Shown: positions 1 to 5,155 of the stretch, piece after piece
Layout of the letters: each line of letters opens with the position of its first letter
Position numbering within the stretch: the stretch's first letter is position 1
Source of the DNA: Candidatus Bathyarchaeota archaeon
GTDB lineage: Archaea; Thermoproteota; Bathyarchaeia; TCS64
Direction: 5' to 3'
Length of the DNA stretch: 5,155 bases
Assembly (NCBI GenBank): GCA_018396515.1
Contig: JAGTQJ010000107.1
Coordinates: 1-5,155 of the forward strand
Notes under the pieces: generated by a model
The model's database searches: none
What the model saw: the letters and a program-made list of their open reading frames with translations, nothing else
Told to the model about the DNA's origin: nothing
Program-made: the position numbers and the translations under genes

Positions 1-903
1 GTGAGGGGGGGCGAGGTCCAGGTTAGATCCTACCCCTCCTCCTTCAGGGGTGACTACTCGACCTCCGGATACGAGTACTTCGAGTCCCTCGCCCTGGCAG
101 ACCACGCTGAGGAGGTGGGCATGGAGCTTGTGAAGCTCATGGATGCCGAGAGGTGCCCCTCGGGGGAGATGGACCTCATCCTCACAGGTGACCAGTTGGC
201 CCTCCAGATACATGAGAGCTGCGGCCACCCGACAGAGCTTGACAGGGTGATGGGGACCGAGGCGGATATGGCCGGCACAAGCTTCCTAACCCCGGATAAG
301 CTGGGGAGGTTCATGTACGGCTCGAAGAACGTGAACTTGGTCGCCGACGCCACGGTCCCAGGGGGGCTGGGAACCTTCGGCTACGACGACGAGGGGGTTA
401 AAGCCAAGAGGGTCTACCTAGTCAAGGAGGGCCTATTCGTGGGCTATCAGACCTCGAGGGAGACGGCCGCGGCCCTGAACCTGAAGGAGAGCAGCGGGGG
501 GATGAGGGCGGACTCGCCCCTCTCCCTCCCAATAATCAGGATGACGAACATAAACCTCCTCCCCGGAGGCTGGAAGGCCGAGGAGATAGTCGAGGATACC
601 AGGGACGGGATCCTTATGATGACCAACAGGTCCTGGAGCATAGATGACAAGAGGATAAACTTCCAGTTCGGCACGGAGGTGGGATGGAGGATAAAGGACG
701 GGAGCAGGGAGGCCCTGGTGAAGAACCCGACCTATATGGGGGTGACCCCAAGGTTCTGGGGCTCCTGCGACGCGGTCAGCGGAGACGACTGGAGGATGTG
801 GGGAACCCCGAGCTGCGGGAAGGGGATCCCAGGACAGGTGATGTACGTGGGCCACGGCTGCGGGACGGCGAGGTTCAGGAGGACCAGAGTAGGGCTGATA
901 TGA
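1..903 (+). CDS. tldD: TldD, zinc metalloprotease subunit of TldD/TldE (5' end missing)
   Basis: This is the catalytic subunit of the cytoplasmic TldD/TldE protease, known in bacteria for trimming peptides such as the microcin B17 precursor and for degrading the CcdA antitoxin. The 300 visible residues are the C-terminal part. An HExxxH zinc motif (HESCGH, residues 71-76 of the fragment) is followed by PTELDR, a conserved GTFGYDDEG stretch (124-132) and a late Cys in SCGKG (Cys272). In the E. coli enzyme the two motif histidines and a C-terminal Cys bind the metal; Cys272 is its likely equivalent by position. Family members are usually about 450-480 residues, so some 150-180 residues lie left of the window. 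The GTG at position 1 is therefore most likely an internal Val codon, not the start. The gene ends in TGA, 15 nt before tldE, implying one operon. All expected catalytic residues are present. The substrate in this organism is unknown. Confidence 0.95.
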   Translation: MRGGEVQVRSYPSSFRGDYSTSGYEYFESLALADHAEEVGMELVKLMDAERCPSGEMDLILTGDQLALQIHESCGHPTELDRVMGTEADMAGTSFLTPDKLGRFMYGSKNVNLVADATVPGGLGTFGYDDEGVKAKRVYLVKEGLFVGYQTSRETAAALNLKESSGGMRADSPLSLPIIRMTNINLLPGGWKAEEIVEDTRDGILMMTNRSWSIDDKRINFQFGTEVGWRIKDGSREALVKNPTYMGVTPRFWGSCDAVSGDDWRMWGTPSCGKGIPGQVMYVGHGCGTARFRRTRVGLI

Positions 904-905
904 CT

Positions 906-915
906 GGAGGTGATC
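906..915 (+). promoter_or_regulatory. Perfect Shine-Dalgarno sequence of tldE
   Basis: GGAGGTGATC lies 3 nt before the tldE ATG and 2 nt after the tldD stop codon. It matches in full the complement of the usual archaeal and bacterial 16S rRNA 3' end (GATCACCTCC). It fixes the tldE start at 919 and suggests translation by fresh initiation or re-initiation on a shared tldD-tldE message. Confidence 0.9.
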
Positions 916-918
916 TGA

Positions 919-2295
919 ATGGTCCTAGACAGGCTTCTAGACGTGGCCGAGAGGGCTGTTAAAACTGCTTTGAGGATGGGGGCCCACCAGTCCCAGGCAT
1001 CATCCTTCATCCTCGACGCGGCCCTGACAAGGTACGCGAACTCCCAGATCCACCAGAACGTCGCCTACAGGTCTGGAGGGGTCTCCATCAGGGTGGTCCT
1101 CCAGGACAGGAGGATGGGAGACATAGAGGCCTTCACCCTCGAGGAGGAGGGGGTTGAGAAGGCCGTTGAGGACGCCCTAAGGATAGCCAGGGCATCGAGG
1201 CCAAATCTGGACTTCAAAGGCCTGCCGGAGCCAATGCCCTGGAGCCCCTTGGAGGGGGCCTTCGACGAGGAGACCTCCCTCTGCACACCCCAGGACAGGG
1301 TTCAGATGGTGAGGGAGGCCATAGAGACAGCCCACGCCAGGTCGCCCCTTGTGAGGGCTGTGGCCGGGAACCTCTCCACAAACTCGGCTTACTTCGCGGT
1401 GGTCAACTCCCTCGGGGTCTCGGCCAGGGCCTCCCTGACCACCGCTAGTATGAAGACGACGGTCATCTCCGAGTTCGAGGGGACTGAGGGGTTCAGCACG
1501 GCCGAGAGCTACTCCAGGAGGGTGGGGGACATAGACCCAGCCCAGCTCGCAGATGAGGCCGCCGAGAGGTCCGTTAAGGGGGTTAAGCCCGTGAGGGCTC
1601 AGCCCGGGGATTACGAGGTCGTCTTATCCCCCCTCGCGGTAAGGGCTCTCTTCTCCTACATCTCAAGCATGGGGTTCTCAGCATCCTCCTACCAGGATGG
1701 GAGCTCCTTCGTCAGATACTTCTCAGGCCAGAGGGTCTTCGACATGAAGCTGAACGTCAAGGACGACGCTTTAGACCCCAGAACCCTCTACATGCTCCCC
1801 GTGGACGGGGAGGGGGTTCCCAAGAGCAGTATGAAGCTCATAGCCTCAGGCGAGGCGCTCCCAGAGGGGATATGCTACGACTCCCTAAGGGCTGGCAGAG
1901 AGAATAAGAAGAGCACAGGCCATTCACCTCCACCCATAGGTAGGAGGCTCCTAGACCGCCCGGTTCCATACAACGTGATAGTGGAGCCTGGAGACTCGAA
2001 CCTGGATGAGATGATAGAGGAGACGAAGTATGGCCTGTTCATAACCGACCTATGGTACATAAGGCCCGTCGAGCCCACGAGGGTCGTCCTAACAGGGCTG
2101 ACCAGGGACGGGACCTTCCTCATAGAGGACGGAGAGCTCTCGAAACCGGTCTTCAACCTAAGGTTCACGGACAGCATGCTCTCAGCCCTCTCAGAGATCC
2201 CCCTCCTGGGCGAGGAGGTTAAGACCTTCGAGACCAACGCTGTGCCCGCGATGAAGCTGAAGAAGATGAGGTTCGTGGGGGTTTCAACCTACTAG
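919..2295 (+). CDS. tldE: TldE/PmbA, non-catalytic partner of TldD
   Basis: This complete 458-residue protein is the TldE (PmbA) subunit, which pairs with TldD to form the protease. Its length is normal for the family. The N-terminal domain (about 1-200) is followed by the C-terminal domain starting near QPGDYEVVLSPLAV (228-241). Where TldD has HExxxH, this protein has VRALFSYISSMGF (241-253), with no metal-binding histidines, as expected for TldE. Other family marks are STGHSPP (332-338) and the segment from GLFITDLWYIRPVEP (372-386) through LTGLTRDGTFLIEDGEL (391-407). The ATG start is set by the perfect Shine-Dalgarno sequence. It follows tldD by 15 nt in the same orientation, so the subunits are probably made from one message. 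No frameshift or truncation is seen. TldE is the clear call rather than a second TldD, because the zinc motif is absent and an intact one lies next door. Confidence 0.95.
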   Translation: MVLDRLLDVAERAVKTALRMGAHQSQASSFILDAALTRYANSQIHQNVAYRSGGVSIRVVLQDRRMGDIEAFTLEEEGVEKAVEDALRIARASRPNLDFKGLPEPMPWSPLEGAFDEETSLCTPQDRVQMVREAIETAHARSPLVRAVAGNLSTNSAYFAVVNSLGVSARASLTTASMKTTVISEFEGTEGFSTAESYSRRVGDIDPAQLADEAAERSVKGVKPVRAQPGDYEVVLSPLAVRALFSYISSMGFSASSYQDGSSFVRYFSGQRVFDMKLNVKDDALDPRTLYMLPVDGEGVPKSSMKLIASGEALPEGICYDSLRAGRENKKSTGHSPPPIGRRLLDRPVPYNVIVEPGDSNLDEMIEETKYGLFITDLWYIRPVEPTRVVLTGLTRDGTFLIEDGELSKPVFNLRFTDSMLSALSEIPLLGEEVKTFETNAVPAMKLKKMRFVGVSTY

Positions 2296-2313
2296 CCTCA
2301 AGAATCTCAATCC

Positions 2314-2327
2314 TCTATTTTTATAGA
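2314..2327 (+). terminator. Possible T-rich transcription end after tldE
   Basis: TCTAT and ATAGA form a 5-bp inverted repeat around TTTT, giving a TATTTTTAT tract about 20 nt after the tldE stop. Archaeal RNA polymerases commonly terminate at T-runs, so this is a plausible 3' end for the tldDE message. The stem is weak and AT-only. The same bases contain TTTATA (2320-2325), which could instead be a TATA box for a long-leader or small transcript reading to the right. Confidence 0.35.
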
Positions 2328-2517
2328 CTTCATTGAAACCATAATTATCATCCCATTTAGCCATTTAGGTCTGAATAGAAGAGAGGATAGAGAAAAGTGA
2401 AATTAGATACCATGTTTATCTTTTGAGAGTTGAACCGGGTCTATAGGAGATTAAGTCAAGCAATTGAAACGCTCATGTTCTTGTTCTTAGATTTTGAACA
2501 GTCATTCTAAAGCCTAG

Positions 2518-2524
2518 CATTATA
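2518..2524 (+). promoter_or_regulatory. Candidate TATA box of the propeller gene
   Basis: CATTATA is centred near 2521, with the purine-rich TAAAG just upstream as a loose BRE-like element. Archaeal start sites usually lie about 25-28 nt downstream of the box, which would put transcription start near 2546-2549. That leaves a leader of about 10 nt or less before the ATG at 2558, or none before the TTG at 2549. The match to consensus is moderate. Confidence 0.35.
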
Positions 2525-2557
2525 CCGACCACTAGTTCAACATTTCTATTGGTAGGA

Positions 2558-4459
2558 ATGTTCGATGAGTTGAATATAAGAAGTGCTGTTTCATATGCCT
2601 TGACCCTCATCCTGCTGGGCAGCCTTTGGGGAGTGGCCATATTCAACTGGAGGAGCATACATCTCCTCAACGAGCCTCCAATGGACCCCAGCCCTCTGAA
2701 AAGGTTCTCCTCCGAGGATGAGTTGAGGGCCTTCCTTAATAGGAGCTCTCCAGGGAGCACCATATTCTATGGACCCCTTGGTTGGCAGATACCAAGGGGG
2801 CCGGTATCTCCGACCCAAGCATTGAGTGCAAAGATGGCGGCTATACCTGAGGCTCTCGACTACTCTGGCACCAATATTCAGGTTGAGGGGGTTGACGAGG
2901 CAGACCTGGTGAAGACGGATGGTAGATACATCTACATCTCAGCAAATGGCTCCATCGTGATCGTTAGGGCCCATCCACCTGAAAATGCGGAGGTTCTCTC
3001 CAGTATCCCCCTAAACCGCTCCGTTGGAGAGATATTCTTGAACGGGGATAAGCTTGCCGTCTTCCTCCCAGAGGGGCCGCCAAAACATGTCTTTACCTCA
3101 AGGAGGTTGATGGCTCCACAGTTTGAGGCACAGACCATTGTCAAGATCTTTGACATCACTGACAGGGCTCATCCCGTTGAGGAGAGGAGCATAGAGGTTG
3201 ATGGACACTATTTGAGTTCGAGGATGATAGGGGAGTACATCTACCTCGTCACGATTCAGCCCGCCTATCTCAAGGGCGGCGAGCCGGTCACCCCGAAGAT
3301 AAGGACGAGGGAACTGGCCGTAACCATCCCGGTATCCTCCATATACTATGCCAACTATACTGACAGCTCATACGCCTACACAAACATCTTCTCCATGAGC
3401 ATATTGGAACCGGGAAGGCCCTTAAACCATGAGTCCTTCCTTGTAGGGGCTTCAAGCTGCATCTACGTGTCCACGGGCCATATCTACATCACGGTCCCGA
3501 GATATGACCAGCAAGGGGCTGGAAGGGTTGAGAAGACCTCCATATACAAGATAAGGATAGATGATGGGAAGATAATTTACTTGGCTGGGGGCGAGGTCCC
3601 CGGATGGGTGCTGAACCAGTTCTCCATGGATGAGTTCGACGGCTACTTCAGGATAGCGACAACGATGGGCAGGCCCTGGGGCGAGGCTGTGAGGCTGAGG
3701 AATAATGTCTACATCCTAAACTCTAGCCTAGGAATCACCGGGAGGCTTGAGGGGCTGGCCCCCGGTGAGGAGGTCTACTCGGCCAGGTTTATTGGTTCCA
3801 GGTGCTATCTGGTAACCTTCAAGAAGGTTGACCCCCTCTTCGTCTTAGACCTGAGCAGCCCCACCAATCCTAAGGTACTCGGCAAGCTGAAGATCCCAGG
3901 GTACTCTAACTACCTCCACCCATATGATGAAGGCCACCTGATAGGCATCGGAAAGGAGACCGTAGAGGCCGAGGGGGGAGAACTCGCTTGGTATCAGGGT
4001 GTGAAGATCTCCCTATTCGATGTCAGCGATGTAGAGAACCCGAAGGAGCTGGCAAAATACACGGTTGGAGATAGGGGAACGGACACACCAGTTCTAAGGG
4101 ATCATAAGGCACTGTTATTCATCGGGTCTAGGAGCATGCTCGTGCTCCCGATACTGGAGGCTAGGATAAACCCGGGGGCCTACCCTGGAGGGGTTCCACC
4201 CAACGCCCAGGGCAACTACGTGTATCAGGGAGCCTACATCTTCAGAATATCCCTGGAGGGTGGGATAGAGCTCTTGGGCAGGATCACCCACATGGATGGC
4301 GTTGATGACCTGGCCAGGAGCGGCCTATACTTCGAATCCCCTTACGCTGTTAAGAGGGCGCTTCACATCGAGGATACAATTTACACCATATCAGACAGGA
4401 TGATTAAGATGAACAGCCTAGAAACTCTAAAAGAGGTCAAAAGGGTCATACTTCCATAG
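2558..4459 (+). CDS. Membrane-anchored extracellular beta-propeller protein (COG4880/PF09826 type)
   Basis: The 633-residue protein belongs to the family of secreted proteins with a beta-propeller distantly related to WD-40 repeats. The molecular function of the family is not established. Residues 9-29 form one hydrophobic segment (VSYALTLILLGSLWGVAIF at its core), probably a signal anchor or uncleaved signal; no lipobox is seen. The family hallmark NIQVEGVDEADLVKTDG lies at 106-122, followed by repeated blade-like beta strands such as VKIFDITDRAHPVEE (195-209), LFVLDLSSPTNPKVLGKL (427-444), YSNYLHPYDEGHLIGIGKE (449-467) and ISLFDVSDVENPKELAKY (484-501). The C-terminus has no membrane anchor, so the propeller should face outside. 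There are only two cysteines (301 and 416). I chose ATG at 2558; an in-frame TTG at 2549 would add three residues. Neither has a clear Shine-Dalgarno site, and a TATA box close upstream suggests a near-leaderless message. A ligand-binding or protein-interaction role is only a guess. Confidence 0.9.
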   Translation: MFDELNIRSAVSYALTLILLGSLWGVAIFNWRSIHLLNEPPMDPSPLKRFSSEDELRAFLNRSSPGSTIFYGPLGWQIPRGPVSPTQALSAKMAAIPEALDYSGTNIQVEGVDEADLVKTDGRYIYISANGSIVIVRAHPPENAEVLSSIPLNRSVGEIFLNGDKLAVFLPEGPPKHVFTSRRLMAPQFEAQTIVKIFDITDRAHPVEERSIEVDGHYLSSRMIGEYIYLVTIQPAYLKGGEPVTPKIRTRELAVTIPVSSIYYANYTDSSYAYTNIFSMSILEPGRPLNHESFLVGASSCIYVSTGHIYITVPRYDQQGAGRVEKTSIYKIRIDDGKIIYLAGGEVPGWVLNQFSMDEFDGYFRIATTMGRPWGEAVRLRNNVYILNSSLGITGRLEGLAPGEEVYSARFIGSRCYLVTFKKVDPLFVLDLSSPTNPKVLGKLKIPGYSNYLHPYDEGHLIGIGKETVEAEGGELAWYQGVKISLFDVSDVENPKELAKYTVGDRGTDTPVLRDHKALLFIGSRSMLVLPILEARINPGAYPGGVPPNAQGNYVYQGAYIFRISLEGGIELLGRITHMDGVDDLARSGLYFESPYAVKRALHIEDTIYTISDRMIKMNSLETLKEVKRVILP

Positions 4460-4485
4460 CAATGTTGAAATACCTCAATTTTCCG

Positions 4486-4493
4486 CTTTTATG
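4486..4493 (+). promoter_or_regulatory. Candidate TATA box of serS
   Basis: CTTTTATG lies in the AT-rich 85-nt gap between the propeller stop and serS. A start site about 26 nt downstream would fall near 4516, giving a leader of about 30 nt that includes the ribosome binding site. The nearby T-tracts (AATTTTCC at 4478-4485 and the TTTT of the box itself) may also end the propeller transcript. A second T-rich match, CCTTTTAG at 4505-4512, is an alternative box with a much shorter leader. Confidence 0.4.
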
Positions 4494-4529
4494 GTCGGCT
4501 GCAATCCTTTTAGAGGGGTTCACCATCTA

Positions 4530-4539
4530 GAGGATGGAG
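4530..4539 (+). promoter_or_regulatory. Ribosome binding site of serS
   Basis: GAGGATGGAG contains GAGG and GGAG, both partial matches to the anti-Shine-Dalgarno sequence, ending 11 and 5 nt before the ATG at 4545. It supports 4545 as the serS start over the ATG at 4534, which is in another frame. Confidence 0.55.
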
Positions 4540-4544
4540 TTGGG

Positions 4545-5155
4545 ATGCTGGACATAAGGCTGATCAGGGAGCATCCTGAGCAGGTGCGGCAGAACATCGC
4601 TAGGAGGTACGACCCCGAGAAGCTCAGGCTCCTGGACGAGGTCATAGAGCTGGACAGGAGGTGGAGGGAGCTGACAACCAAGGTGAACGAGCTCAGGAGG
4701 AGGCGGAATGAGCTGAGCGAGGAGATCGGACGCCTCATTAAGGAGGGCAGGGACCCCTCAGAGCTGAGGAGGATGGCGGAGATGATACCAGAGATGATCA
4801 AAGAGGCTGAGGCTGAGAGAGATGAGTGCTGGGAGAGGGTGAGGAACGGCTTGATGAGGCTTCCCAACCTCCTCCATGAGTCAGTGCCATACGGAGTGGA
4901 TGAGAGCCAGAACGTGGAGGTTAGGAGGTGGGGTGAACCTCCAAGCTTCCCCTTCCAGCCCAGGAGCCACGTCGAGATCGCCTCCTCCCTAGGCCTCATA
5001 GACCTCGAGAGGGCGGCGAAGGTCTCCGGGGCGGGCTTCTACTACCTAAAGAACGAGTTGGTCCTCCTCGACTACGCGATAATCCGCTTCGCGATCGACC
5101 ATCTCCTCTCGAAGGGCTACACCCTCATAGAGCCCCCCTTCATGCTCAGGAGGAG
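4545..5155 (+). CDS. serS: Seryl-tRNA synthetase, N-terminal part (3' end outside window)
   Basis: This class II aminoacyl-tRNA synthetase charges tRNA(Ser) with serine using ATP in the cytoplasm. The frame is open from the ATG at 4545 to the window edge, giving 203 residues of a protein usually about 420-460 long. The start MLDIRLIREHPEQVRQN is typical of the family. Residues about 26-100 are highly charged and helical, matching the antiparallel coiled-coil arm that grips the long variable arm of tRNA(Ser). LPNLLHESVP (106-115) links the arm to the catalytic core. The core begins with RSHVEIASSLGLID (140-153), VSGAGFYYLKNE (160-171), and the motif 1 region SKGYTLIEPPFML (189-201). Motifs 2 and 3 lie beyond the window. 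This is the common SerRS form, not the divergent type of some methanogens. It appears to have its own promoter and shows no obvious link to the upstream genes. Confidence 0.96.
   Translation, partial: MLDIRLIREHPEQVRQNIARRYDPEKLRLLDEVIELDRRWRELTTKVNELRRRRNELSEEIGRLIKEGRDPSELRRMAEMIPEMIKEAEAERDECWERVRNGLMRLPNLLHESVPYGVDESQNVEVRRWGEPPSFPFQPRSHVEIASSLGLIDLERAAKVSGAGFYYLKNELVLLDYAIIRFAIDHLLSKGYTLIEPPFMLRR

Larger units (their letters stand above)
2296..2557. other. AT-rich intergenic region between tldE and the propeller gene
   Basis: These 262 nt are clearly richer in A+T than the flanking genes and contain no supportable coding region; the longest ATG-led frames on the + strand are only about a dozen codons. 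Visible elements are a T-rich tract with a small hairpin (2314-2327), a tandem CCATTTAG pair (2353-2360 and 2361-2368), two copies of ATTGAAAC (2332-2339 and 2463-2470), a small inverted repeat TGTTC/GAACA (2482-2486 and 2496-2500), and a TATA-like box (2518-2524). No tRNA cloverleaf and no clear C/D-box pair were seen. It most likely holds the end of the tldDE transcript and the promoter region of the propeller gene. Confidence 0.7.

Noticed and set aside
1..3. GTG at the window edge as the true tldD start
   Set aside because: The following residues align with the middle of TldD, and the fragment is about 150 or more residues shorter than the family, so the gene starts left of the window.
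433..855. Long minus-strand open frame opposite tldD
   Set aside because: It is the complement of a strongly conserved TldD coding region, has no recognisable domain, and is expected by chance in GC-rich DNA.
2353..2368. Tandem CCATTTAG repeat
   Set aside because: Only two 8-bp copies in AT-rich DNA; too little to call a regulatory repeat or attachment site.
2370..2460. Possible C/D-box guide RNA (a CTGA near 2371 and GTGAAAT near 2397)
   Set aside because: The boxes are in the wrong order for a single guide RNA and the C box does not match RTGATGA.
2304..2470. Possible CRISPR array, because ATTGAAAC occurs twice
   Set aside because: Only the 8 bases ATTGAAAC match between the two sites; the sequence upstream of them differs, and there is no regular repeat-spacer pattern.
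2473..2508. Small open frame of 11 codons starting at ATG 2473
   Set aside because: No ribosome binding site, very short, low-complexity start, and no recognisable product.
2558..4459. Recent horizontal transfer of the propeller gene, suggested by its lower GC than tldDE
   Set aside because: It keeps the AGG-dominated arginine and frequent ATA codons of its neighbours, and no mobile element or tRNA flanks it.
4520..4999. 159-codon minus-strand open frame opposite serS
   Set aside because: The + strand clearly encodes seryl-tRNA synthetase here; the reverse frame is a Ser/Leu-rich artefact of GAG/AGG-rich codons.

Overview
The window reads as ordinary archaeal chromosome with every gene on the + strand. 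The case for an archaeon rests on several signs. Arginine is encoded mostly by AGG and isoleucine often by ATA. A perfect GGAGGTGATC Shine-Dalgarno sequence precedes tldE. TATA-like boxes sit in short AT-rich gaps. There is a tldD-tldE pair, and a secreted beta-propeller protein of a family well represented in archaea. The phylum cannot be fixed from the sequence alone; the style fits a Thermoproteota/Bathyarchaeia/Korarchaeota-like lineage, and this is inference.

Layout: positions 1-903 hold the C-terminal two thirds of TldD, the catalytic zinc subunit of the TldD/TldE protease. The gene runs off the left edge. After 15 nt carrying the strong ribosome binding site comes tldE (919-2295), the non-catalytic partner, complete. 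An AT-rich gap (2296-2557) holds a probable T-rich transcription end and a candidate promoter. It leads into a complete 633-residue membrane-anchored beta-propeller protein (2558-4459). A second short AT-rich gap carries a TATA-like box and ribosome binding site for serS, seryl-tRNA synthetase (from 4545), which runs off the right edge with its N-terminal arm and the start of its catalytic domain present.

The two Tld subunits clearly work together and are probably co-transcribed. The propeller gene and serS each look like separate transcription units, and nothing in the sequence ties them to TldDE. I found no CRISPR array, mobile element, tRNA, rRNA or convincing small RNA, and no evidence of an undescribed system. 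The most useful loose ends are the unknown substrate of the archaeal TldDE protease, the unknown role and start site of the propeller protein, and the sparse sequence motifs of the 262-nt gap.
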